Shown piece by piece: positions 45,718 through 55,991 of a stretch of DNA of 64,000 nucleotides (positions are counted from its first letter, which is position 1; each line of letters starts with the position of its first letter). The stretch is from Adiantum capillus-veneris. Taxonomy: Eukaryota; Streptophyta; Polypodiopsida; Polypodiales; Pteridaceae. The notes below the pieces were generated by a model. It was not told the DNA's origin, made no database searches, and was given only the letters and a program-made list of their open reading frames with translations. The translations under genes and the position numbers were made by a program. The stretch lies in the NCBI GenBank assembly GCA_014529385.2, contig CM043956.1, forward strand, positions 58,785,120-58,849,119, in the 5' to 3' direction.

Positions 45718-46505
45718 GAGGGGTGGGTAGGTAGTAGGTAGGGGGCGAGGCTTAGGTAGGTAGGGCCACGGCGAGGGCGAGATAGGGTGAGGGCGAGGAG
45801 TAGGTAGGGGGCGAGGTCTAGGTAGGGGGAGGGCGAGGGCGAGGCCTAGGTAGGTAGGGCGAGGGCGAGGCCTAGATAGGGTGAGGGCGAGGGCGAGGCC
45901 TAGATATGGTGAGGGCGAGGGGTAGGTAGGGGGTGGGTAGGGGCGAGGGCAAGAGAGGGGTGGGTAGGGGCGAGTAGGGGGAGGGCAAGGGCGAGGGCAA
46001 GAGAGGGGGTGGTTGGGGCGAGTAGGGGGTGGGTAGGGGCGAGAGTGTGTGAGGGGTGGGTAGGGGCGAGTTGGGAGAAGATAGGGGCGAGATGGGAGAA
46101 GGTAGGGGCAAGGGTTGGGTAGTAGGGGGTGTAGGTATGGGCGAGGGCAAAGGGAGGGAGTGGGTAGGGGCAAGTAGGGGGAGGGAAAGGGTGAGGGCTG
46201 GTGAGGGGGAGGGACTAGGGGCGAGGGGTGGTGAGGGGGACTAGGGCGAGGGGGTAGGGGCGAGGGGTGGTGAGGGGGACTAGGGACGAGGACTGGTGAG
46301 GGGGAGTCATTAGGGCGAGGGGTGGGTAGGGAGGCGAGGGGGTGTGAGGGGGAGGGTGGTGGCGAGGTGAGGGGGGCGAAGGGGAGGGACTAGGGGCGAG
46401 GGCTGGTGAGGGGGACTAGGGCGAGGGGGTGTGAGGGGGAGGGTAGGGTCGAGGGCAAGGGAGGGGGTGGGTAGGACAAGGGATGAGTAGGGGGTAGGGG
46501 GTGAG
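45718..46505. repeat. G-rich minisatellite
   Basis: About 790 bp built of variants of gtaggggcgagg, ggtgagggcgag and gcctaggtaggta, with GGG runs every few bases on the plus strand. It lies between the two DGAT2-like exon pieces. Frames through it give Pro-Tyr-rich artefacts. It has strong potential to form G-quadruplexes. Confidence 0.93.
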
Positions 46506-46649
46506 TAGGCAAAGGGTTGAGCTGGTTCTACAGGACGTGAGTTGGTATGCAGCAGTCCCCTTATTGCCACAACTGGTGTGAACCCTAAGGATGTGGGCAT
46601 TCTGATTGTGTGTAGGGTCTAGGGGATAGGGGTAGATAGGGGCAAGTAC

Positions 46650-47093
46650 GGAGCAGACAGCTATCATGAACAAAATAGCTATCGTGATCTTGGAATTCAA
46701 CAAGCAGGACGGGTTCTGTGAAGGGAGTTTGCTAGACGCAGAGGAGAGCTTTGTTCTGGTCGGAGGCGCAGACACCAAAGGGGTTGATGTTTGAGGGGTG
46801 GTGAACTCCTGTAGAGGAGATTTCTTCCCGCTTCTATGCTTCTTCATAGGCTCACCAAATTCAAAGGCTTTCACCAAGAGCGCATCAGGAGTAGCTTCTG
46901 TGACCTTCAACTTTTGAGCTGGCTCATTTGGTTTAGTGACTATGGAAACATTTGAAGAGGGTGTACCTTCAAGCAAAGAGTGAATAGAGACTCCATAACA
47001 AGGCATAGATTTGGTAGCCTCCAACCACTCCAGCAGATCTTCGTCTGACCCTTCAGGTGTAGTAGGTTGTTCTTGTTCAGGGTTGGTTTCCAT
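46650..47093 (-). CDS. Possible first exon of the DGAT2-like gene
   Basis: From ATG 47,093 the frame encodes METNPEQEQPTTPEGSDEDL..., an acidic and Ser/Thr-rich N-terminus, then a basic stretch (MKKHRSGKKS), then a hydrophobic run (ITIAILFMIAVCS), with a GT (TCC|GTACTT) at 46,649 as a possible donor. Beyond it the frame runs into minisatellite. Ending in a membrane segment fits the first half of the DGAT2 hairpin, continued by the hydrophobic start of the piece at 45,716. The N-terminus is not conserved in the family, so the link is by position and hydrophobicity only. Exact splice phases are not resolved. Confidence 0.5.
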
Positions 47094-47440
47094 TGACAAA
47101 GAAACTTGCTACACCATGGGATCCATACCTCCTTCTAAGAGAATGGGTTCCATCGGGAAGCCAGAAGTATGTATCCACATTGCGTCGTTTCCCCAATCAT
47201 GAAGTGCTTCACGAGGACGTGGCAACTGCTAACCTTAGTTGTTGGTTTCTTTCCAATGATTTTTGTTTAATTTTTGAGACCCTCTTTTTGAAATTGCAAA
47301 TGGTCGGACATTGTATGGCCAATGTGAACGGTAGTTTCACCCGCAGACGGGAAGTTGGTCGGCATTGGAACTCGAAAAGTAAAAGGAGGTCTAGGCTCAG
47401 TTCAAGATCATGTAGGTCCCTCCGTCGCACTTAGCAAGTT
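47094..47440. other. Upstream region of the DGAT2-like gene; nothing specific
   Basis: No recognisable gene. On the minus strand it would contain the promoter and 5' UTR, but I see no convincing TATA box. Confidence 0.4.
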
Positions 47441-47584
47441 GGTGGATACTAGGAAGTGAACTCAATAAAGGCATAAAGTCAAGGTTGGGTCACCAACAGA
47501 AAGCATTCAACAGGTGGATACTAGGAAGTGAACTCAATAAAGGCATAAAGTCAAGGTTGGGTCACCAACCGAAAGTATTCGACA
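47441..47584. repeat. 72-bp tandem duplication
   Basis: ggtggatactaggaagtgaa begins at 47,441 and 47,513; the copies differ at only a few bases (caccaacagaaagcatt versus caccaaccgaaagtatt). Confidence 0.92.
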
Positions 47585-48988
47585 GTTGGGTCACATTGCA
47601 CTTTTGGATGCGGTCCCAATGAGGATAGATGGTCAGATGACCAGTGGGAGCCCAACGGAAACATCTCCTAAAAATTAGGGAACTGCTAATTTGGGCCGTG
47701 AAATGTGTTCACGTCATTACCTTCGTTATGACCAGGGGAGCATTTTATTACTCTGCTGCAAAGTCAACTGATGCACCAGTTGAGAGATTTTTAAGCAGGA
47801 AGCCCAATGCGGGGAAATTGCATGTATGAGTGCAAAGTGGCACTTTTTGGTCAATTTACCAAGTCTAGGAGAACAGAACTCGTAACTGACTCTTCGGAGC
47901 AGTTTTGGAGATTGATAACGCTGATTTTCAGCCATTTCTCTCCATTTTTTAGCTTCCCATGACTTCACCTAGGTCCAAGGAGTTCATTTTCAGCATTGGA
48001 AGGCATCAGATGCGTGTTTACACGGCTGTTTTGCTGCGTTTTCAGCGATACGCAGGTTTTTGGCAGCCATGGAAATCTTCCCCTTTTTACATTTATTTGT
48101 TCACAGATGCATTACAAGTCAAGGGCAGCAGAGGGGGCGCTCGATTTTTGCTGGGAGGATGCTTCATTGAGAACTTGTCATCACAGGTTAACAACTATGG
48201 AGTGCTTTCTTTCCCTCCCATGTACACTGTGGTGCTAGGAGTGATGCCCTACACGCTACACACTGTTCTCTCTCCCCTACGTGCAGTTATGTGATGCCCC
48301 ACAAGAAGGCTCTTCATTTGACTGATGTATAGTTGTGTGGGTTCATGCTTTTGTGCTTAGGCAAGAGCCTCCTTGAGCAGGAACAGGGGTAGCTAGCTGC
48401 TACTCTAAAGCAGGCACCAGTGAGGGTCATAACCTCACCGTATGGGTGCAAATTCAGCGTTGTATATGCGCAGGAAATTGACTGTTTTTCAGCCATACGG
48501 ACGCCAGAACCTTTGGGAATCGTGCCCCACTGGCAGAGGACAACTAGGGAACTGTTTGGGGCTGAAAACAGGGCAAAAACCAATAAATACAGCGAGCTGA
48601 ATTTACTGTTTTTGGGCAGGAATCAGAGGGTTTATGCCAGTGGAAGTGAGTTCCAGCAAGGGAATTGGTTTTGCGCAAGTTTTGGGGTTGTTATGCTACC
48701 GAAATTTGGCCAAATCAAGTGGTATCTAGCTAGATACAGGTAAAGGATTCCTAGGACTCTACTTTGTAAATTTACCCTCTCAAAGAATAAAGAAATACCG
48801 AAAGGGGCGCCAATTTTGGGGCCTACAGGTTGTCGGCGTCTGCTCGGGGCATTCTAGCTTCCGAGCCGTGTGTGTATTCAAGTGTTAATTCCCGTCGCAG
48901 GTTCTCTTTGCAAAGTGCTCTGTGTGTGTGTCTAAAGTAAAGAATTTCGGGTGAAAGCCAATGCCTACCGCCCCACGGGCCGGTTTCA
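47585..48988 (+). mobile_element. LTR relic related to the 54.4-63.2 kb element
   Basis: Matches that element's LTR: ttagggaactgctaatttggg, gcgtcattacc-like, gtcaactg, then after a diverged middle, ctcaaagaataaagaaataccgaaaggggcgcc and the end gccggtttca at 48,988. The left limit is unclear. After 48,988 the DNA is LINE-B rather than a PBS, so this is a solo or truncated LTR. An AATAAA at about 48,786 matches the LTR polyadenylation signal position. Confidence 0.8.
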
Positions 48989-49686
48989 ACATGCACCCTG
49001 TGTGACATGGAGCCTGAGATAGAGTTACACTACACATGCCACTGCCCCGTCTACGACAAGATACGAGGCCGCTTCCACTGCTTGTTCAGAGAGGGCTTTG
49101 GACCACTCTCCAAAGTCATGAGGCACGAGGATCAGAGATGCCAGGGTTTGTTCCTGCTCGAGTTGCGCAGACACAGAGAGAGAGCATGATGAGAGGAGAG
49201 GCTAGCCAGTCTCAGAGACACATCGCAGACTTCTTTAGAGCAGACACTGGACACCCAGAGGAGTTACTATCACAGCAGATCTTGTCGCGTCACGCCAGAG
49301 ACACATTGATCAATCGAGCGACTGAGCTAAAGGAGATCCAGACGCCCACAACTGCGGAGGACTACACAGCATCGACACAGGCTACATCAGAGGATTCGGA
49401 TCACTTTGGCCCGACATGCACGACGCCCGGTCAGACTACTGTCCATGGAGGAGATTGATGAGATCCGCCAGCGATCGATGCTGGATTTCTTGTGACTTGT
49501 GATTTAGCTATCCCAGCTAACTGCTTAGTTCACAGCTACCAATTTAGGATCCCTTAGTACTTTTATTTTATCATTTTGTCATTTCATTTTGTTACTCAGA
49601 CTTTGTATCCGATTCACCACATTGTAACGCTTTGGTCTCATAGGTCATTTTGGCCTTTTGAAGACGTTAATATAACATTTCATTTC
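48989..49686 (+). mobile_element. LINE-B 3' end (C-terminal zinc domain and tail)
   Basis: Encodes the zf-RVT-like CTLCDMEPEIELHYTCHCP followed by RFHCLFREGFGPLSKVMRHE, open to 49,189, then 3' UTR and the family tail (ttggtctcataggtcattttggcc, gaagacgttaatataacatttcatttcat). This is the best-preserved copy of the LINE-B C-terminus. It is 5' truncated at the LTR relic. Confidence 0.88.

Positions 49687-49689
<3 letters not shown>

Positions 49690-49780
<91 letters not shown>
49690..49780. repeat. (TC)45 microsatellite at a LINE-B 3' end
   Basis: Begins immediately after the LINE-B tail catttcatttcatca, in the position where a LINE poly(A) would be. Confidence 0.97.
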
Positions 49781-49784
<4 letters not shown>

Positions 49785-49898
49785 TTTTTGTTATTCTGAC
49801 TTTGTATCAGATCCACCACATTGTAACTTTCTGGTCTCATAGGTCATTCTGGCCTTCTCAAGACGTTAATATAACATTTCATTTCATTTCTCTCTCTG
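49781..49898 (+). repeat. Second LINE-B 3' tail
   Basis: Repeats the last ~100 bp of LINE-B (tttgtatcagatccaccacattgtaac ... aacatttcatttcatttc) and again runs into a short TC stretch (tctctctct). It is therefore a tandem 3' end, or the tail of another copy into which the next LINE-B abuts. Confidence 0.88.
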
Positions 49899-50431
49899 GC
49901 CACAGCAGAAGCAAACGCGACCGCAGCAGTTATTCTCGCTCTCCTGAAACTCGCCATCGCAGTAGCAACAGGTCGCACAGCGGCAGCAAAGGGCTCTGAC
50001 GCACAGCTCTTTAGCAGGTCACGCAACGCAGCAGATCCTCTAGCAGCAGCAGGTCATGCACACCAGCAATAGTTCGAAACAGAGTTTTCCTGCTGGCCCT
50101 GCTTGTTCGCTAAGTGCTGCTACCTGCTCGCCCTCTACACACTCTCACGTTCGCCCTCTGCTACTCACTTGTACCTAGTCACCAGCGCCCTGCCCACCTG
50201 CACCTGCTCATGTACGCCTGCTGTTAAACGCTAATGCAGCAAATAATTGTGCGGGCAGATACATGACAGCAACCAAGGGTCGTACGCAGCAGTAGTGACA
50301 ATCTGGCGCACGAGTAGACAAGTGAACAAGCGGGGCGAGCAGCATGACTGGCTGTCTGAGCAGGTGGTCCCTCTCACTGGTCTGCGCAGGAACTTGCAAT
50401 TTTTCTGCACAGTGACCAAAAGCTTAGTCCA

Positions 50432-51501
50432 ATGGATAGAATTCAAGTGGAAAACATCATCAATACGGCAGTGAACAAAATAAAGAAAGATACAGATAAC
50501 ACAGTAAATACAATAAACCGGCAACTCCTTGAAAAAATAAGGAAACTAGAGTTGGAATGTAACATACTGAGGTCAAAGACGGAAACGCATGACACAATTA
50601 TTCATGACTTGAAAACTAAGATGGATGAATGTAGCAAGTTGGGGTTGATTTTATCAGATGTTGGAAAGTAGGATGACATTGCAGAATTGAAAATTGAAGT
50701 GGAGAAATGTAAAACATTGAGGTCGGAGGTCGAGAAGCATGATGACATTATAGCAGGACTGAAACTGGAAATGGGGAAATGTACAACTTTGGGGTCTATG
50801 CATGATGAGACCATAGCAAAATTGGAAAGTAAAATCACAGAGGTGCATCGGTTTTCAAAGCTTGAAGAAGGGGAAATACGTCCCAACATAGTAGAGGAGA
50901 TCTCTAAAATTAAAGAGGAGATGCAATAACTCCAAGTTGAAGAGGGGGAAAAGTCAACAGGGACCATTACTTCTGTGGAAATGATTAAAAAGACACAGAA
51001 ACAGATGGAGGAAACCGACCAATGGATACAGGTGGTTAAGAAGGAGATATATCAGCTGCCAACCGCCTCACCGACATCATTGATTAACACCACCCTTGAA
51101 GAGGAACAGAGACGGAGAGTTAGGGCACTGCATGTGAGGGTGACAAGCCTCAAGCAAAGTAAAAATGTAGAAGAATATACCCAGGTGTTATGCAGACTCA
51201 TGGCTATCACCAACCCTAAGCATACAGGTGCTTGGAGAGTTGGGAAAAGAAGTGCCAATGCCAAAAATGAAGGTACCTCGAAAGAGGTTGCTCTAATCTT
51301 ACGTTTAAGGCTAGGAGAGAGTTCATTATGATGAGGAAAACCCTCAAAGGGACAGGTATCTTTCTAGGGGATGACCTTGAACCAAGCCATCTAATACACA
51401 TGCGGGAATGTATGCCACACATCTTGGCAGCTAGGAAGGAAGGAAAGTTATCTTTCTACAGGGGAGGGAAGGTCATCATTTTGGACCAACCCTCCAAATG
51501 A
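50432..51501 (+). pseudogene. LINE-B ORF1: coiled-coil RNA-binding protein, broken
   Basis: Beginning MDRIQVENIINTAVNKIKKD, the protein has a long heptad-type coiled coil with internal repeats (LKIEVEKCKTLRSEVEKHDD and LKLEMGKCTTLGS..HDE resemble each other), then RRRVRALHVRVTSL and AWRVGKRS. After a frame change near 51,325 it continues with GTGIFLGDDLEP and AARKEGKLSFYRGGKVII. This coiled coil followed by an RRM-like and C-terminal basic domain resembles vertebrate L1 ORF1p in layout, which trimerises and coats the RNA. No zinc knuckle is seen. Stops at 50,669 and 50,927 and the frameshift inactivate it. The L1-ORF1p comparison is by motif style only. Confidence 0.75.
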
Positions 51502-54411
51502 CGGTTTGGGACCTATGGGACCAAACTTACATTAGCAACATGGAACTGTAATGGGTCTCTTCGACTTGATGTAGGTGCCTTTGAGGACAGCTTCAGAGAT
51601 CGAGACATTGTTTTCTTCTCAGAGACTCATCAAACCCCTGGACAACTTATGCCACATGTGGTGAGATACAGATGGGAGACAACCCACAGGACAGTCACGA
51701 GATCTGAGCATGGGAGTAAAGGTTCAGGAGGAGTAGCAGTGCTATTTAGGAAGGAGTTACAGCCACTACTACATATTGTACGGAAGGATGATCATGCTAG
51801 ATACATGTGGGTGAGGCTGAGAGCTGACACATGCCGATTTCTATACATTGCCATATGTTACTTCCCCCCAATACGTCACTATATGCTGCATCCAAAGGAC
51901 AGTCGCCTTTCTCTATACTAGATGATGATATATGGGAGTTTTCTAGGGATGGTGATATCATCCTCCTAGGGGACTTCAATGCCCGAACGGGAAACTCTCA
52001 GTCTTCTACGACACTTCAAATGAGATGCTTAGAGAGCTGGATGTGGGTGAGTTGGGACTTGACAGATGCTCACATGACAGAAAGTAGGAGTATGGGAGAT
52101 ACCTCACGGAGATGACGACTACAGATGGGTTAGCCATACTTAATGGGCGATTTCCTAGAGCATCCGGTTTCACATGCTTTCCACACAGACACAGGGCAGG
52201 TACAGTGGACTATGTTGTGGCACAACTGAGCTTTATTCCTTGTATTCAAGATTTCATAGTGGGAGCCAGACCAGCGGGCGTAGCAATGGATTATGCTATT
52301 TTGACATTGTCCATTTCATTTCAGTATAGTACAGCTCAGACATCAAGAGGCAGGCCACATACCCGTTATACATTTACACCAGAGACTGACTCGGCTTATT
52401 CAAAGGAGATCTATAGCCGTTTATGCACAGCTGGTCATGGCCTCTCAGTGAAGGAGTGCACCACTTTACTAATTGAGACACTACATGGTGTAGCATCAGA
52501 GGCATACCCACACACTCAACCGGGTCGGAGGGGACATTCTGGGAGCATGCCCCAGAATAGTTGGTATGATGAGGAGTGCAGAGAGATAAGAACCCAGCTT
52601 CAGAGGGTTCTTCTTTTAGGAGTCATCACTTATAGACATTCTCGAATTGCTTCCCGGGGCCTTATGCGACGGAAGAAGCGAGCTTAATTGGCCCAGATGG
52701 AGTGAGACTTGTCTCAGTTGTTCTTGAGTATAGACTCAGGAGAGGCATGGCAACTCTTTCATGAACATTCCCCACCCCGAGTGATTACTTCTCCAGATGT
52801 GTGGGGCCTGTATGCGACATCGTTATATACGGTTCTTGGACAGGACCCCTTTCCAGATCCTACAGAGCCATGCCCACCTACCAGCACCTTCTTTACCATT
52901 GAGATGGTAAAGAGATCCATTGACAGGATGAGGACCAACAGGGCATATGATCATGATGATCTAGTAGCAAAGCACTTTATACATGCTAGAGATATGCTGG
53001 TAGAGGTTCTTGCAGTGTTGTTCAATTGTGCCATGTGTGAGGGATTACCTGAGACTTGGAGGCTGTCTACTATTGTGCCTATCTTCAAGGAAAGCGATCC
53101 TACAGAGCCTGGGAATTACCGCACCATTATGGTTGGGCACCATCGGCACGGTTGTATGCATCCATTCTTGAGCAGTAGTTGAGTAATTGGGCAAAGGGTG
53201 AGGATGTACGGGCAAAGGGCCAGGACGGTTTCAGGAGGGGTTTCTCCACTCTTGATCATATTATGACACTTAGAGCCATCATTGAGGAAGGCAGGTCACA
53301 TGGGAGACGGATTTATTGTAGTTTTGTGGATTTCCGCAAAGATTTGACATGGTACCGAGAGCTCGATTGATGCGCAAACTGCAGGAGATGGGGGTGCCCA
53401 TAGTGTTGATTTGGGGATTATGGCTCTATACAGATCAGTGATGGGACATGTACGCACCCTAGAGGGGATATCTGATTTAGTTCACTCCACCATTGGGGTG
53501 AAACAAGGTTGCCCATTGTCTCCTACTCTATTTGGTATGTATGTCGATGAGGTGTCTGATTACATTGACAGAGAGGGGATAGAGGTGCCTAGCTGGCAAG
53601 GACGTGGATCCCATTGTTGTTATATGCTGATGATATTGTGTTGATCTCTGACTCACCAAAGGGTATGCAGCGACAATTGGATGCATTACACAGCTTTGCA
53701 GAGGATAGTGTTTGTAAACCTTCGTAAAACCAAAGTTATGGTGTTTAACACCACACCACAGTGGATCAAGAGATCAGCACCAACTTTCACATATGGTTAG
53801 GAGATTGTAGAGTATACAGATGCATACACTTACCTTGGGGTTGTCTTCACTGGGCCGAAGTTTTCCTTGGGGTGGGAGAGTAGCAGAGACTAGACTGACT
53901 AGAGCTTATGCGGCCTTGGGAGTCTTGGAGAGGATTGTTCGCAGGTTCAGTTCCAGGAACCTCGAACAAAGATATGGCTCTTTGATACTTTAGCAGCCTC
54001 AGCTATGTTGTATGGGATGTAGATTTGGGGACCTTCGGTAGGCCAGAATGGTTGGAGACATGTGGAGAGGCCCTTGGTATCTATGATCTCTCGATTGATC
54101 AGAGCCAAGGCCTCCGTACCCCACGCTATCATTCGAGCAGAGCTAGTTGCCCCTCCTCTGGAGATTGAAGCGCTTACCATATCACACTCCTTTGTACACA
54201 GCTTGTGGGATACTACTAGAGACAGATATGCTAGACTGGCCCTTGAGTCTTCCAAACAGTTAGCTCTTCAGAGGGACACTTCATGCTGGTATGCACAAAA
54301 GACATCATGGTTTCAGACGCATGGCTTCACCATGGACAAGCTGCCCCCCTTCCAGTACTCTCCTCAGGCACCCTCGATGTCTCTTACACGGGTGGAGATT
54401 ACTAGACTCAT
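51502..54411 (+). pseudogene. LINE-B ORF2: APE endonuclease and reverse transcriptase, broken
   Basis: Endonuclease motifs: LATWNCNGS (51,530), VFFSETHQ (51,610) and LLGDFNART (51,965). RT pieces follow at 52,709-53,182 (STIVPIFKESDPTEPGNYRT), 53,179-53,370 (QDGFRRGFSTLDHI), 53,411-53,640 (GVKQGCPLSPTLFG) and the catalytic YADD at 53,623-53,634, then a thumb/C-terminal region to LPPFQYSPQAP before the interruption at 54,412. Separate frames and stops show it is dead. No ATG precedes the endonuclease; the frame continues from the ORF1 stop at 51,499, so how ORF2 starts is unclear. Confidence 0.9.
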
Positions 54412-55884
54412 TGTCACCAGCGTGTGACTACTATCTATCCTTTTTGTTGATTTCGTTCTTATTATTTATTTACTTTCACTTTTTGGAAACACCCCTCCGG
54501 AAATCTAACTGCCCTGCACTGCATAGCTAGTGTGGAACTGTTCAGAGGGAGTCCAGGCCTGAGGGCAAGAGAGCACTAAGGTTGGACAAGGACTATGGTT
54601 AGCCAAAGTGGGGTCATTGATTAGCCAAAGTGGAATCCTTTGCTACAAAGGCTACATTTCAGTTCTGGGTGTGGCTGCAGTGTACAAAGGGCGTCACATG
54701 ACCTAGCAAGATACAATGGCACCATCTCCTAAATTTAGGGAACTGCTATTTTGGGACCTGAAAATGTGTTCGCGTCATTACCTCCGGAATGACAAGGGGA
54801 ACATTTTACAACTCTGCCGTGAAGTCAACTGGGCAACCAGTCAGGATATTTTTAGGCGGTAACCCCAAAACGGGAAATGGCCTGTAAGTGTGCCAAGTGG
54901 CACATTTCTGTGCAGTTTCCTTATGCAAGAGAAGGGGACGCTGATTTTAGAGAGGAGAAGGCTCATTTTCATGCTGTCACAGGTTGAGAGCTTCAATGGA
55001 GTGCTTGCTTTCCCTCTTATGTACAGTGCGGTGCCAGGAGTGATGCCCTGCACGCTACACACTGCTCTCTCTCCCCTATGGCAGTATGTTATGCCCTTCT
55101 AGTGGGCTCTTCATTTGACCAATGTACAGTTGTGTGGGTTCATGCGCGATTGCCGAGGCAAGAGCCTCTTGCACAGGTACTGATTAGCTAGCAGCTAATC
55201 CCCCGCAGGTACAGGTGATTCGAAGAGGTTTCACGTGCCAAATCTCGTCCGATTCAAAGGGCAAGTAGCCCTACAGGTGCGGGAGCTCGAGGACTTGCTA
55301 CGGATGCGACCGGCACGCAAAACGGAGCCCGAAACAGTGAATTACAGCCTGCTGTGTATTTTTGCAGGTTTAGGGTTTTGGCCCTAAACGGACCTTAATA
55401 CCCCTAGGAGGTTCGGGGATGCGAGGGGACCGCTGTACAGGTGATCTGGCACACTTTCGGGGCAGAAAACAGAGAATTCAGCGTGCTGCAGATTCTCGCC
55501 AGGTTTTGTAAAGTGTCCGAATGCGTCGGGAAAGTCATCCAATGCGTGGGGATACTGACTGTGAAGGGTCCTAGTACAGTTATGCTGCCGAAATCGGGCC
55601 AGAACAGTTGAAATTCAGCCAAGACTGTGCGGGACAGCTTGTAGGGAACCACACCTTCTATTCCCTCTGTTAAAGAATAAAGAAATACCGAAAGGGGCGC
55701 CTAATTTAGGGGCTAGTATGGTCTCAGTCTTCTCATACAGGTGCAATCTAGTAGCCTGTATCCCTTTCCCCTTTGTTGTGTCTTGAAAGTACAGGTAAAG
55801 TGGGCGACAAATTAAATGGGTGAAAGCATATAAGGTTTAAGTCTAAGGTCTACCGTCCTTTTTGGATTGAACAGGCCGGTTTCA
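54412..55884 (+). repeat. 5' LTR
   Basis: 1,473 bp, TG...CA; AATAAA at 55,676 in the same place as in the other LTR (62,984). Short frames inside recur in both LTRs and are not genes. Confidence 0.95.
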
Positions 55885-55902
55885 TGGTTTCATCGCCAGG
55901 AT
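55885..55902 (+). other. Presumed primer-binding site, not initiator-Met
   Basis: The bases after the LTR read tggtttcatcgccagga. TGG fits a tRNA CCA end, but the rest is not the initiator-Met PBS used by the other three elements; the tRNA is not identified. Confidence 0.55.
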
Positions 55903-55991
55903 TAAATCACTTTTTCCTATAGAAGTGAGCCTTGGTCAGTTTGGGCTTGAAGACACAGGGGATCATAGACCAGACACAGGAAATTGCAATT

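Larger units (their letters stand above)
49899..54411 (+). mobile_element. LINE-B copy, 5' part (through most of ORF2)
   Basis: Starts right after a LINE-B 3' tail with a GC-rich leader full of AGCAGC/GCAGCAG (to ~50,430), then ORF1, endonuclease and RT. It is interrupted at 54,412 by a Ty3/gypsy element with a CTCAT duplication and resumes at 63,193. Total length without the insertion exceeds 5.3 kb. Many stops and frameshifts; inactive. Confidence 0.9.

Noticed and set aside
45676-46173. Proline-rich secreted-protein-like frame
   Set aside because: It is the G-rich minisatellite read on the minus strand.
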